From the NCBI RefSeq assembly GCF_047638075.1, contig NZ_JBLJBV010000036.1, forward strand, positions 14,217 to 78,216: DNA of 64,000 nt, written 5' to 3'. Positions 24,852 through 34,655 of the stretch are shown piece by piece. This stretch comes from UBA6197 sp047638075 (GTDB lineage: Bacteria; Pseudomonadota; Alphaproteobacteria; Rhodobacterales; Rhodobacteraceae). Under the pieces are notes generated by a model. That model did not search any database, had not been told where the DNA came from, and worked only from the letters and a program-made list of their open reading frames with translations. Made by a program: the position numbers and the translations under genes. Positions within the stretch are counted from its first letter, which is position 1. The number at the start of each line of letters is the position of its first letter.

Positions 24852-26531
24852 TCAGCCCTTGGGCGATTCGTCGGAATCGGGGGTAACTGTAGCAACCGCC
24901 GTGGCGACATCGGGCAGGAAAAGGGCCAGGGGTTCGTGCAAACCCTGAGCATGCAACGCCCGGCGAATTTCAATAGCGGCGCCAGTCACATATAGCTGTG
25001 CGCCGCGGCGACGCATCTTTTGCGCCAGCGTCACAACCATTCGTGCCCCGGTGCTGTCAACCAGTGGCACGTTCGAAAAATCAACCACGACCGCCCGCGG
25101 ACGCTGTGCGATCCGGTCCAGAACCGTCCCCAAGCGCGCAACCGCGCCAAAGAACATCGCCCCACGCAACCGATACACCACCACATCACGCCCCTGCGGA
25201 TCAGGTGGCATTTCACCCTCGGCCGGGCTATGCGCCTCAATTCGGGTCATCTCGGACATGTGGCGGATGAACACGAGGCCCCCCAGCGCAAAACCGACGA
25301 TTATACCCTCGGTCAGGTCGCGGAAAACCACCAATGCAAACGTCACCAGCAGCACCATCGCATCCCCACGCGAAGACCGCATAAGCGCCTTGAATTCGTC
25401 CTTTTCAATCATGTTCCAGGCAACGATGGCCAGCACCCCGGCCAAAGCAGCCAATGGGATGTAACCAGCCAACGGCGCCGCAACCATCATGAACGCCAAC
25501 ACGAACAGCGCATGCAGCATCCCTGATACGGGACCGTGCGATCCTGCGCGCACATTGGTTGCAGTGCGGGCAATGGTGCCGGTCACGCAGAACCCGCCAA
25601 ACAACGCCGAGCCGATATTGGCCACCCCCTGCGCCACCAGCTCCGCATTCGAGCGATGTTGGTTGCCCGTCATCCCATCGGCCACAATCGCTGACAACAG
25701 CGATTCAATCGCGCCCAGCAGCGTAAAGCTGATCGCCCAAGGTAGCGCCTCGGTGATCGCGTCCATCGAAAGATGAGGCAGGGCGGGGGCAGGCAAGATG
25801 CGCGGCAAATCACCAAATCTGGAATGTATTGTCTCAACCGGTAAACCCAACAGCGCGGCCACAATCGCCGCAACCGTCACCCCGATCAACATCCCGGGCA
25901 AGCGCGGCAAGAACCGTTTGATCGCCTCGATCAGCACGATCGTGCCCACAGTCACCGCCAACGCCGCCGGTGTAAAACTGTCTCTTGCGTGCCACATCGT
26001 TTCAAGTTTGGCAATAAATGCGCCCGGTTCGGGGCCGGTCAATGTCAGCCCGAAAAGGTCCTTGATCTGGCTCGCAAAAATGATGACCCCGATCCCAGCA
26101 GTAAACCCGACCGTCACCGGATAGGGAATAAAACGAATGTAACTGCCCAATCGAAGCAACCCCAACGCGACCAGCATGAAACCGGACAGAAAGGTAGCCA
26201 ATGCCAACCCGGAAAAGCCCGTCTGCATCACGCATGCCGCGATCAAGATGATAAAGGCGCCAGCCGGCCCGCCGACCTGAAACCGCGATCCGCCCAGCAG
26301 TGACACCAGAAAACCGCCGACGATCGCCGTGAAAAGCCCGCGCTCGGGCCCGACACCCGACGCGATCGCGATTGCCATCGACAAGGGCAGCGCAACGATT
26401 GCCACCGTCAACCCCGCCAATGCATCAGCCTGAAGAAAGCGCAGGCTGTAGCCTTCGCGCAGCACCGTCAAAGACTTGGGAATGAATTCTTCGCGCCATG
26501 AAACGCGCGCAATGGGTGATGCAGGAGTCAT
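24852..26531 (-). CDS. SulP-family inorganic anion transporter with STAS domain
   Basis: This 559-residue permease has about 10-12 membrane helices and a C-terminal cytosolic STAS domain (about residues 440-545, VYRLRGAMFFGAVARL ... VVVDFSNVPLVDSTGARM). The SulP pattern ALAGLTVAIVALPLSMAIAIASGVGPERGLFTAIVGGFLVSLLGGS lies near the N-terminus. Substrate may be sulfate, bicarbonate or another anion; the sequence does not decide. The ATG at 26531 gives the usual SulP start, although no clear ribosome site is seen. It is separated from the upstream beta-helix gene by a terminator. Confidence 0.93.
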   Translation of the reverse strand: MTPASPIARVSWREEFIPKSLTVLREGYSLRFLQADALAGLTVAIVALPLSMAIAIASGVGPERGLFTAIVGGFLVSLLGGSRFQVGGPAGAFIILIAACVMQTGFSGLALATFLSGFMLVALGLLRLGSYIRFIPYPVTVGFTAGIGVIIFASQIKDLFGLTLTGPEPGAFIAKLETMWHARDSFTPAALAVTVGTIVLIEAIKRFLPRLPGMLIGVTVAAIVAALLGLPVETIHSRFGDLPRILPAPALPHLSMDAITEALPWAISFTLLGAIESLLSAIVADGMTGNQHRSNAELVAQGVANIGSALFGGFCVTGTIARTATNVRAGSHGPVSGMLHALFVLAFMMVAAPLAGYIPLAALAGVLAIVAWNMIEKDEFKALMRSSRGDAMVLLVTFALVVFRDLTEGIIVGFALGGLVFIRHMSEMTRIEAHSPAEGEMPPDPQGRDVVVYRLRGAMFFGAVARLGTVLDRIAQRPRAVVVDFSNVPLVDSTGARMVVTLAQKMRRRGAQLYVTGAAIEIRRALHAQGLHEPLALFLPDVATAVATVTPDSDESPKG

Positions 26532-26607
26532 CTGGAGGGCAATCTCGTTTGTTCGGTGATGCTTCTTCCTCACAATCGAAATTGTCAACCCACCCCGACA
26601 CAGATTG

Positions 26608-26634
26608 ATAAAGCGGGCACCGGGGCGCCCGCTT
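26608..26634 (-). terminator. Rho-independent terminator after the beta-helix gene
   Basis: On the minus strand AAGCGGGC (26634-26627) pairs perfectly with GCCCGCTT (26618-26611) around an 8-nt loop, and TTATC follows. It lies 24 bp after the stop of the beta-helix gene. Confidence 0.65.
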
Positions 26635-26657
26635 ATCGTCAAACCGTAGGAACCAGT

Positions 26658-28949
26658 TCAGTTGGGGTTATCCATTCGCACCCGCACATGCACCCGCCCC
26701 TTGGCCATTTGCGACCAGTTCAACTGAATCTGGTTACTGCGGCTGCCCTGCTCAACCGTCACAAAGGGCATTTCACTGACGCGCGCACCCGCCGTGTTGC
26801 TGATCATCCCTTCAGCCACAACGCTTTCCACATTTCGGGCCCAGCCGTTAAAAGGAAGATAGGCCGCCAGATCAATCGACCATACATTTTGCGCTGTGGA
26901 CTGATCGTACTGCAAAAAGGCCGGGTTGCTGACGACCTGTGCAACTCCGTTAAAAATATTACCTTCCATCAAGATGTTGCGCATCCGACCATAGTCCAGA
27001 TCGGCAAAGCTCGTGTCCACGCGTTCGGGCCGGTCAATAACACCGTTTACGGCCTTGAACACGTTACACGAAACATTCAGCCCGTGGATGAAGTGCCCCG
27101 CGCCATAAGGCTTGACCGAGAACCATGCAAACCATGGCGCCGAATTCAGGCTGATGAACGTATTACCGGTAACAGTCAGCCCGCCAAAAGAGTATTCGTT
27201 GTTATAATCGGGACTGGGTGCATATTCGTTGGTCCACTCAATCACCGAATTGTCGATATAGTTGCCGGTAACAGCCGATTGTACATTGGTCTGTGCCAAC
27301 ACCAGCCCCGCAACCCGCACCCCGTTGTTTTCATCATCCCCCTGAAACCAATGGTTTCCCACAATCAGATGCCCCGAACCGCCCATGACCATGGTGTGGC
27401 CGAATCGTACAAACCGATTCGTGCGGATCTTTACATCATTGGCGTTGACGTTCAGCGCGATGCTGGTGCGGTCTTGCGCAGGCACCTGCATTTCACTTGA
27501 CAGGAACTGGCATCCATCAATCGAAAGATCTTGACAGCCCCACCCTATCGACGTGATCGCCCGATCCTTGGGATGCGTGACATAGCTGTCGCGTAGTTGA
27601 AACATCTGCCCTTCCGGCGCCAGCATGATGCAGCTTGCCGTGTGGTTGCACAGAAACTCGACGTTCTCGATATGAAAACGGTCCAGTTGCGCCATCCCCG
27701 AAAAATCCAGAATGTATTTATAGCGGGTAAAGGTAAACGTCCGCGTTCCCGCCCCCCCATAAAGCGGCTGCGACAGTGTCAGGCTCGACGCCCCGACGTT
27801 GACCGCCTTCACATAGACCTCGCGCCCGACACCGGTGCCCGACACCCGCGCGCCCACCGCAATATTGGCGATATTGGCAACCGCGGTCAGCGTCGTCGGC
27901 TGCCCCGTCGAATAGCTTGCCTGCGACGTGACAACGACAGTATCCCACGCGGGCCCGCCGATCACGTTGAACTGCCCGTTGGCAATTACCCGTCGGTTTG
28001 AAAACGCGGCCACATCCGGGGCCAAAGCGCGCACATCAATGGGTTCGCTTACCTCCACGCGGCGCCCCTTAAGATCCAGCGTGTTATGGTCCGTGTAGGC
28101 AAACAGCGCCTGAAGCGCCTTCTTGAAGCCCGCCATCTCATCCCCGAACGCATCGGCATAGGTCGGAAAATCATAGCTCGACAGCAGCAAAAGCTTTGCC
28201 GCCGTTGGCATCACCAGACTGCCCTCGAACCGGATAGGTGCCGCTATCGTCAGGCTTGCGCCAATAAGAAAACTACCCGCCGACACCAGAATATAGCGCC
28301 CCGCAGCGGCATCATCGGCCGCCGCAAACGCGGCCCTGTCATCGGTGACACCATCGCCCACCGCGCCAAAATCGCGCACATCGACCCAGTCCATCATATC
28401 GCGCAGGAAGGCATCGGTGATATCTTCAATCTCGATATCATCAATGCGAACGACGCCACCATTCGGGCCGGTCAGATTCAGCCCAAAGTGGCCGTAAACC
28501 GGGCTTCGCCCCCAAACCATGTCCACCCCGCCGCGCGCACCGGTGCCAATGATCGCGCTGATCGTCACCACTTTGCCGTAGCTGGTCAGCGCGACTGCCG
28601 CCGTCGCTTCGACCAACCCGTTCACATGGCTGCCATTGGCCTGCGCCGCATAGCCGGCAATTGCCACTGAGGGCAGATTGCCGCTGACCGCCTTGAGCCG
28701 CGCGGTTACCCGCAGATAACACCCCGGCAGGATCGGTGTTTCCGCCATGGCACGCAGCTTTTGGGTATTGCTGGTCTTGACCATCTCAAGGCAGGATCCA
28801 AAATCCTGATCCGCCGTGACCAGTGCCGCATTCGCCGCCCCTTGGTAGGTGTTCGATCCTGCCGTGCCATCCTCACTTGACCAGGCATCCAGGCCAAACT
28901 CAAAAGCGGGCGGCGTCAAGACCAGCCCATCGGTAATCGCCTTGTTCAT
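26658..28949 (-). CDS. Right-handed beta-helix / GH28-related pectate-lyase-superfamily protein
   Basis: This 763-residue protein has an N-terminal carbohydrate-binding-like beta domain (residues 1-170, GCYLRVTARLKAVSG ... VRIDDIEIEDI). A typical beta-helix entry motif (DVRDFGAVGDGVTDDRAAF, about residue 185) and long runs of short beta repeats with Asn ladders (VTGNYIDNS, VTGNTFISLN, MEGNIFNGV) follow. No catalytic triad of a specific glycosidase could be fixed. No signal peptide is seen at the ATG at 28949 (MNKAITDG), so export, if any, would use another route. Phage tailspike proteins share this fold. It is not in an operon with recognisable polysaccharide genes. Function unknown. Confidence 0.75.
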   Translation of the reverse strand: MNKAITDGLVLTPPAFEFGLDAWSSEDGTAGSNTYQGAANAALVTADQDFGSCLEMVKTSNTQKLRAMAETPILPGCYLRVTARLKAVSGNLPSVAIAGYAAQANGSHVNGLVEATAAVALTSYGKVVTISAIIGTGARGGVDMVWGRSPVYGHFGLNLTGPNGGVVRIDDIEIEDITDAFLRDMMDWVDVRDFGAVGDGVTDDRAAFAAADDAAAGRYILVSAGSFLIGASLTIAAPIRFEGSLVMPTAAKLLLLSSYDFPTYADAFGDEMAGFKKALQALFAYTDHNTLDLKGRRVEVSEPIDVRALAPDVAAFSNRRVIANGQFNVIGGPAWDTVVVTSQASYSTGQPTTLTAVANIANIAVGARVSGTGVGREVYVKAVNVGASSLTLSQPLYGGAGTRTFTFTRYKYILDFSGMAQLDRFHIENVEFLCNHTASCIMLAPEGQMFQLRDSYVTHPKDRAITSIGWGCQDLSIDGCQFLSSEMQVPAQDRTSIALNVNANDVKIRTNRFVRFGHTMVMGGSGHLIVGNHWFQGDDENNGVRVAGLVLAQTNVQSAVTGNYIDNSVIEWTNEYAPSPDYNNEYSFGGLTVTGNTFISLNSAPWFAWFSVKPYGAGHFIHGLNVSCNVFKAVNGVIDRPERVDTSFADLDYGRMRNILMEGNIFNGVAQVVSNPAFLQYDQSTAQNVWSIDLAAYLPFNGWARNVESVVAEGMISNTAGARVSEMPFVTVEQGSRSNQIQLNWSQMAKGRVHVRVRMDNPN

Positions 28950-29197
28950 CTCGGGTTCCCCTTCGCGTGTTCCGGCCAACCCAGCCCCCCACCACAGGTT
29001 CGCAGGCGCGAAAACGCGCCACGGGCGAAAGACCGCAACAGGGGTTTTCTCATGCTGGGGGTGCCGGGCGCACCATGCCCCGGCCTCACGATTGCTAACA
29101 GGCAATCCTAAAGCAGTCTTAACCGGACCGCGCGCTGCCTGCCCGACCCGGCGTTTACACACCGGTTTCGGGCAGGCTGGCGCACGCCTCCGTCAGA

Positions 29198-30778
29198 TCA
29201 GCTGATCAGTTCCGCCGCCAATGCCCGCTCGATCAGCGAGACCGTTTCTTCAACCCCGTAAAGCGCTATGAACCCGCCAAACCGCGGCCCCTGGCTGGCC
29301 CCCAGCAGCACCTCATAAAGCGCCGTGAACCAGGCGCGCAGCGGGTCGAACCGATGGTCGTTGCCAACCGCGAATACCATGGTTTGCAATGCCTCTGCGT
29401 CCAGCCCGCCATCCCAGCCTTTCAGCCGTGCCGCCAGATCTGCGAGCGCGCCGCGTTCTTGATCGCTTGGCAGACGGAACACCCGCGTCGGGGCGACAAA
29501 GTCCCGGAAATAGCGCACCGCAAATTCTGCCGCCTGATCCAGATCCGGGTTTGCCTCGGGGCTGGCGTCGGGCGCATACCGCTTGATAAAGCCCCAAAGC
29601 CCGGCCTTGTCGACCGCCCCCGAAACCGAGGCCAGATTCAGCAGCATCGCAAACGGCACCACCATATGGCTTTGCGGAACGTCCCCGCCGTGGATATGCC
29701 ACACCGGGTTATTAAGTTGCGCCGCCGCATCCTGCCCGTGGTAGGCCCGTAGCTGCTGGTGATATTCGTCCACCGCCTTCGGGATCACATCGAAATACAT
29801 CCGCTTGGCGGTTTTCGGCTTCAGGTACATGAAATAGCTAAGGGATTCAGTCGATGCATAGGTCAGCCACTCATCAATCGACAGCCCGTTACCCTTGGAC
29901 TTTGAAATCTTTTCGCCATTCTGGTCCAAAAACAGCTCGTAGGTGAAATGCTCGGGCGCGCGCCCGCCCAGAACCTCGCAGATCCCGTCATAGATCGGCG
30001 TATTGGTCGAATGGTCCTTGCCGTACATCTCAAAATCAACGCCCAGCGCCGCCCAGCGTGCGCCAAAATCGGGCTTCCACTGCAACTTCACATTGCCGCC
30101 CGTGACCGAAACGGTGACTTCATCACCATCCTCGTCGACATAGCTGATCGTGCCGGCCTTTGCGTCCACATTGGTCAGCGGCACATAAAGCACCTTGCCG
30201 GTTTTTGGGCTGATAGGAAGAAAACAGCTATAGGTCTGCTGACGCTCTTCGCGCAGCGACGCCAGCATGATCTTCATGATATCGTCATAGCGTTCGGCAG
30301 CGCGCAGCAAGATCGCGTCCATTTTGCCCGATTTGTAGTATTCCGTCGCGCTGGCAAATTCATAGTCAAAGCCGAACGTGTCCAAAAACCGCCGCAGCAT
30401 CGCGTTGTTATGATCGCCAAAACTGGCATGCTCGCCAAACGGGTCAGGCACGGCGGTCAGCGGCTTTTGCATATGATCGCGCAGCATTTCCTGGTTCGGC
30501 ACATTTTCGGGAACCTTGCGCATCCCGTCCATATCATCCGAAAAACACAGCAGTTTCGTGGGGATATCGGAAATAAGCTCGAACGCGCGGCGCACCATTG
30601 TGGTGCGTGCCACCTCGCCAAAGGTGCCGATATGGGGCAGCCCGCTGGGGCCATAGCCGGTCTCAAACAGCACATAGCCCTTTTCCGGCGGCACCTTTTC
30701 GTAGCGTTTCAACACGCGACGTGCTTCCTCAAAAGGCCAGGCTTTGGAGTTCATCGCAGCATCGCGGAGCGTCGTCAT
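29198..30778 (-). CDS. lysK: Lysine--tRNA ligase, class I
   Basis: This 526-residue class I synthetase charges tRNA-Lys. The HIGH-like motif is PSGLPHIGTFGEV, and the KMSKS-like motif is KISKSKGNGLSI. Class I LysRS is typical of archaea, spirochaetes and alphaproteobacteria and is unrelated to the class II LysS of most bacteria. GAGGTG precedes the ATG at 30778; the short upstream extension is unsupported. The gene is divergent from the TerB-like gene. Confidence 0.96.
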   Translation of the reverse strand: MTTLRDAAMNSKAWPFEEARRVLKRYEKVPPEKGYVLFETGYGPSGLPHIGTFGEVARTTMVRRAFELISDIPTKLLCFSDDMDGMRKVPENVPNQEMLRDHMQKPLTAVPDPFGEHASFGDHNNAMLRRFLDTFGFDYEFASATEYYKSGKMDAILLRAAERYDDIMKIMLASLREERQQTYSCFLPISPKTGKVLYVPLTNVDAKAGTISYVDEDGDEVTVSVTGGNVKLQWKPDFGARWAALGVDFEMYGKDHSTNTPIYDGICEVLGGRAPEHFTYELFLDQNGEKISKSKGNGLSIDEWLTYASTESLSYFMYLKPKTAKRMYFDVIPKAVDEYHQQLRAYHGQDAAAQLNNPVWHIHGGDVPQSHMVVPFAMLLNLASVSGAVDKAGLWGFIKRYAPDASPEANPDLDQAAEFAVRYFRDFVAPTRVFRLPSDQERGALADLAARLKGWDGGLDAEALQTMVFAVGNDHRFDPLRAWFTALYEVLLGASQGPRFGGFIALYGVEETVSLIERALAAELIS

Positions 30779-30876
30779 ATCACACCTCATAGCAGGCGCC
30801 TCTTGCGCCCATCGCGTTCCACCTATTGAATGAGCGTGCGATCGTCAATAATTTGCGCTCGAACACAATTTTCAGG

Positions 30877-31308
30877 ATGGCCACCGTGACCGACAGTCTG
30901 CCCTCTCTTTCGCCGCAAGACGCGCTTGTCGCCGTTATGGTCACCGTTTCGGTGTCTGATGAATCCGTGCGCACCGTCGAGTTGATCGCCATTGAACGCA
31001 TGGTCAACCACATGCCGATCTTTGCCACCTATGACATCGACCAGATCAGCGGCGTCGCTGCCATCGTCTACGCCCTTCTGGAAGAGGAAGACGGCCTTGA
31101 CGCCCTCTTCGGCCTGATCCGCGACAGCCTGCCAGAGCGGCTTTTTGAAACCGCCTATGCGCTGGCCTGCGACGTTGCCGCCGCCGATGGCACCCTGCGC
31201 CAGACCGAGCTTCGCCTGCTAGAGGAAATCCGGCACGAATTGAACGTGGACCGCCTTCACGCCGCTGCGATTGAACGGGGCGCAAGGGCACGGCACCTGA
31301 CGCTCTAA
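30877..31308 (+). CDS. TerB-family (tellurite-resistance-like) protein
   Basis: This 143-residue all-helical cytosolic protein has the TerB-like acidic patterns SVSDESVRTVELIAIERMV and ACDVAAADGTLRQTELRLLEEI. TerB-type domains bind metal and occur in many stress or unknown contexts, so tellurite resistance should not be assumed. The ATG at 30877 is preferred because it matches the family start, although its ribosome site is weak; a TTG at 30826 is an alternative. No terC, terD or other ter genes are nearby. Confidence 0.8.
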   Translation: MATVTDSLPSLSPQDALVAVMVTVSVSDESVRTVELIAIERMVNHMPIFATYDIDQISGVAAIVYALLEEEDGLDALFGLIRDSLPERLFETAYALACDVAAADGTLRQTELRLLEEIRHELNVDRLHAAAIERGARARHLTL

Positions 31309-31317
31309 ATCGGTCCG

Positions 31318-32814
31318 TCAGTGCCCGTAAATCGCCGCCCAGCGCTCAATCAGTTGCTGTTGCAGCCGCTTTGAGCGCCGAACCCATGCCGCCGTGCCCT
31401 CGGGCGCCTCGGCGCGCGCCAAAGCCTGTCGGCGCGCCACATCCCCCGTGAAAATCGCAAAGACCAACTCTGTGCCGTCGGGTGCCGTCATATAGCCCGC
31501 CAGCGTGGACACGAAATTCAGCGTTCCCGTCTTGGCATCCACGCGGATCGGATGGTTCCGCACCTCTTTGCCCTTGGCGTCACGCAGGGCAATATGGCGC
31601 AAGATACCGCGCAGCCCCGCCGTCTTCCCCAGCCCAGCCAACGCCCCTACCATGTCGCGTGGCGATATCCGCGACGCGGCACCCAGCCCCGAATGGTCAA
31701 CAAACCGTGCACCACTGGCACCTGCGCGCGTCCGTAGCCACTCACTCATCGAACGTGCCGACGCGCCACCAGTGCCCTCGGCCGCCGACGCGGTCTGCCC
31801 CACAGCCTCAGCAGTGATATTGGTCGAATACCGCAACATGTCGCGCAAAACGCTGCGCAGATCATCGCTGGTCTTTTCCACCAAAACCGTGCCGCCGGGC
31901 AGATTGGCCACCACCTTTGGCGCGGGCAGCACCATCCCCTGCGCACGGGCCAGCGTCTGAAACACATCGCCGGCATAAAGCTCAGGGTGGCGCACCGGTA
32001 GCCAACGGCTTCCGCCCTTGCCGAGGGCCGCGCTGGCGACCGTCCAGTGTTCCTTGCCCGCTTTTTCCGAATAGCTGAACACGGGTCGATCCCGGTTGGC
32101 CAGGCTGACGTCCGAGGTGTAAACCGCCGGCTGAAATCGCGCGCCCCGTGCATCCATCGCCAGCCGATAGCCAGCCCCCGCACGGCGCCACTCAAAATGC
32201 ACCCTGTTATAATTGAGGATGATCCCCGAGACGGCAGGGTTATATCCCACATGAACAGGCTGATCAGACGCAATCTCATGCGCATAGGGCAACGCGCCGC
32301 CCCAGACCAGAAACCCGCCGGATACACCCGTCACGCCCCGCGCAGCCACTGCCGCCGCCATCTCTGCCAATTGGTCGGTGCCAAGCGTTGGATCGCCGCC
32401 CCCCGCCAACACCAGATCACCCTGGATTTTACCGTTCGAAATTGGCCCCGTCGCAATCAACCGCGTTCGAAAGCGGTAACCGGGCCCCAGGCGGTCCAGC
32501 GCATAAAGCGAGGTGATGGTTTTGGCCGTACTTGCCGGGGGCATCGCCCGGTCACCGCCCCGCGCTTCCAACACAAGGCCCGTCGCGGCATCTGCGACCA
32601 GATAGGCCACCTCTCCGCCCAGCTTGGCTGCGGCAATCAGATCCTCGGCTGACGCGGTTGAAACCGATGCACCCTTGGTCATCGCCCCTTTGGCCGGGCC
32701 CGCCCGATTCACCCGCGCCAGCGGACGGGGCGAACTACCGGGCGCTTGCGCATGGGCCAGATCGGCCGCCCCGGCCATCAGCCACCCCAAAATCAGACGC
32801 CTGGAATATCTCAT
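31318..32814 (-). CDS. dacB: D-alanyl-D-alanine carboxypeptidase/endopeptidase (PBP4 type)
   Basis: This 498-residue periplasmic serine hydrolase trims peptidoglycan crosslinks. A signal peptide (LILGWLMAGAADLAHAQA) is followed by the three penicillin-binding motifs: SxxK in PPASTAKTITS, SxN in YSTNITAEAVG, and KTG in VDAKTGTLNFVST. The distance between the first two (about 240 residues) fits the PBP4 class with its inserted domains. The ATG at 32814 (MRYSRRL) lies after a GGCGGGGGCGG stretch. It is followed on the same strand by no close partner and preceded by nadD. Confidence 0.95.
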   Translation of the reverse strand: MRYSRRLILGWLMAGAADLAHAQAPGSSPRPLARVNRAGPAKGAMTKGASVSTASAEDLIAAAKLGGEVAYLVADAATGLVLEARGGDRAMPPASTAKTITSLYALDRLGPGYRFRTRLIATGPISNGKIQGDLVLAGGGDPTLGTDQLAEMAAAVAARGVTGVSGGFLVWGGALPYAHEIASDQPVHVGYNPAVSGIILNYNRVHFEWRRAGAGYRLAMDARGARFQPAVYTSDVSLANRDRPVFSYSEKAGKEHWTVASAALGKGGSRWLPVRHPELYAGDVFQTLARAQGMVLPAPKVVANLPGGTVLVEKTSDDLRSVLRDMLRYSTNITAEAVGQTASAAEGTGGASARSMSEWLRTRAGASGARFVDHSGLGAASRISPRDMVGALAGLGKTAGLRGILRHIALRDAKGKEVRNHPIRVDAKTGTLNFVSTLAGYMTAPDGTELVFAIFTGDVARRQALARAEAPEGTAAWVRRSKRLQQQLIERWAAIYGH

Positions 32815-32863
32815 GCCGCCCCCGCCAACATCATTCCCGTTTAGCCCGTCACGCCCGCCTTGA

Positions 32864-33472
32864 TCAAGCTTTACCACGCCAGTCGCCCCGCGCCCGGATT
32901 GATGATGATGACAGATCCAGCATCGGCACATTCACAAAACACCACGCCGGTGGCGGTCGACCGGGTAATAGCGGTGCCTGTTCTGCAGATAGCCGCGCGC
33001 CTGCGAATATACTTGCCGCTTTTGATCGTCGTGCCGCTATCCGCATCCCCGGTCGCGCCAAAATACCAACCGGCACCATCCGCAGGATCTTTTGCCACCT
33101 GTCCCAGCGGTGAAACTGCACCAGATTGTCCGCCCCCATCAACCAGACAAACCGCACGCCGGGGTAAAGCCGGATCAGGCGTTCCAACGTTTGCGTAGTG
33201 TAGCGGGTGCCCAGTTCGGCCTCGACCCCGGTAATGACAACGCGCGGATCGGTCATCACCGCACGGGCACTGGCAATCCGTTCTCTAAGAGGCGCGGGGC
33301 CGTGGGCTTTCAACGGATTACCGGGGCTAACCAACCACCAGACCCGATCCAACCCAAAGCGCTTTAGCGCCTCACGGGTGATCATCGCATGTCCCTCATG
33401 GGCGGGGTCGAACGACCCCCCCAACAAACCGATCGTCATGCCCGGCAACGCAATAGGAAAACCCTGTCTCAT
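32864..33472 (-). CDS. nadD: Nicotinate-nucleotide adenylyltransferase
   Basis: This 202-residue enzyme adenylates nicotinate mononucleotide in NAD synthesis. The nucleotidyltransferase motif GLLGGSFDPAHEGHAMI (with the GHxxI Gly-His) and the C-terminal SSSSIRARG motif are present, with WWLVSPGNPLKAHG and FVWLMGADNL between. The ATG at 33472 (MRQGFPIALPG) is the usual Rhodobacteraceae start; the open frame reaches further upstream without family similarity. Confidence 0.95.
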   Translation of the reverse strand: MRQGFPIALPGMTIGLLGGSFDPAHEGHAMITREALKRFGLDRVWWLVSPGNPLKAHGPAPLRERIASARAVMTDPRVVITGVEAELGTRYTTQTLERLIRLYPGVRFVWLMGADNLVQFHRWDRWQKILRMVPVGILARPGMRIAARRSKAASIFAGARLSAEQAPLLPGRPPPAWCFVNVPMLDLSSSSIRARGDWRGKA

Positions 33473-33530
33473 ACCGCCCAGCCCTAGCGGATCGCCCCGG
33501 CATTGGGGAGAGGAAATTTTATACGCTCCA

Positions 33531-34655
33531 TCAACTCCTTGCCAATGGCTCTCCGGTTGCGGGAAATGTTGGCGCAGCCCCGGCCGGAACCGTGCCTGGA
33601 GGGCCTTTTTCATCCAGATACGCCGCACGGTTTTTCACCCGAGCTGGCGTTTTATACACAATAGTGCAGCGCGCCCTGCCAAGCCGCTTGGAGGCATAAA
33701 GCGCCGCATCCGCATCCGCCAGCATCGTTTGCGGATCGGGTGCTGCATAACTAGTCGACATCACCATCCCTATGCTGGCTGAAACCCCGGTTTGCCGATC
33801 GGCCAGGGTGCAACTATTCTCCAACCTCGCGATGATACGCTCGCCCAACGCGTCCAGCCTGTCAGACGAATTGGGGCCTCGCAAAATCAGCACGAATTCA
33901 TCACCACCGATACGCGCCACCAGATCCCCACGCCGGGTTTCATCCAATAAGACCTTGGCAACCAGCGTCAGGACGCGGTCGCCCGCGGCATGCCCCAGCG
34001 TGTCATTGACCGCCTTGAAGCGATCCAGATCCAGATGCGCAAGCGCGAACTCGGGCCCGTCACGCGCGATCTGGTCAATAGCCATCTGCAAGGCGCTGTC
34101 AAAAGCCCGCCGGTTGGCCAATCCGGTCAACGGATCGGTCATCGCCTGCGCCTCAACCGCACGATGTGCAACTTGCAACCGCTCATTCAGGGCGCGCCAT
34201 TCCCCCATCACCGCCGCTTTCGCCTCTTGCAGATACAATAATTCCATCGCCAGATCGCTAGCTGCGAAATCGGCATTGGTCAGTTCATATTTTCGCACGG
34301 CTTCGGCAAGGCCGACGCCAAAGGAAAGGTTCATGAACACCCCCCCCGACTCAGCAGGGACTCCAATGCCGCGCAACAGCGTTGCCGCATCGCGTTGCAA
34401 AGCCAAGTTCAATCGCCGCCCCACCATGTCTTGAACTGCCTGCACTTGCCCGACCCGCATCTGCCAAGTGCTGCGCAATTCAAAGTGCTCGGTAAATTTT
34501 TGGCCCACTGGGTCGGCCATGCCCATCAGTTTGGTCATCGTCGGACCTGCGGCGCGAATATCCCCCTCACCGCTTACCCACAGGCACAACGGCATCAGTT
34601 GCCCGATTGCCGTTGCCGACATCATTATACCGCTTTGGGTTGGCAGCATTTTCAC
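33531..34655 (-). CDS. HNOBA-GGDEF diguanylate cyclase, partner of the H-NOX-like protein
   Basis: This 374-residue cytosolic protein has an N-terminal heme-NO-binding-associated (HNOBA) domain (GQLMPLCLWVSGEGDIRAAGPTMTKLMG), a helical linker (about residues 120-180) and a C-terminal GGDEF domain. The active motif GGDEF is intact and is preceded by the inhibitory I-site RRGD five residues upstream, so it should make c-di-GMP and be product-inhibited. It starts with GTG at 34655, overlapping the H-NOX-like stop by 4 bp, with AGGAGG 5-6 bp upstream. A start at the ATG at 34649 is also possible. The overlap implies the two proteins act together. Confidence 0.9.
   Translation of the reverse strand: MKMLPTQSGIMMSATAIGQLMPLCLWVSGEGDIRAAGPTMTKLMGMADPVGQKFTEHFELRSTWQMRVGQVQAVQDMVGRRLNLALQRDAATLLRGIGVPAESGGVFMNLSFGVGLAEAVRKYELTNADFAASDLAMELLYLQEAKAAVMGEWRALNERLQVAHRAVEAQAMTDPLTGLANRRAFDSALQMAIDQIARDGPEFALAHLDLDRFKAVNDTLGHAAGDRVLTLVAKVLLDETRRGDLVARIGGDEFVLILRGPNSSDRLDALGERIIARLENSCTLADRQTGVSASIGMVMSTSYAAPDPQTMLADADAALYASKRLGRARCTIVYKTPARVKNRAAYLDEKGPPGTVPAGAAPTFPATGEPLARS

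Noticed and set aside
30877..31308. Tellurite resistance determinant
   Set aside because: Only a lone TerB-like domain is present. No terA, terC, terD or terE genes are nearby.
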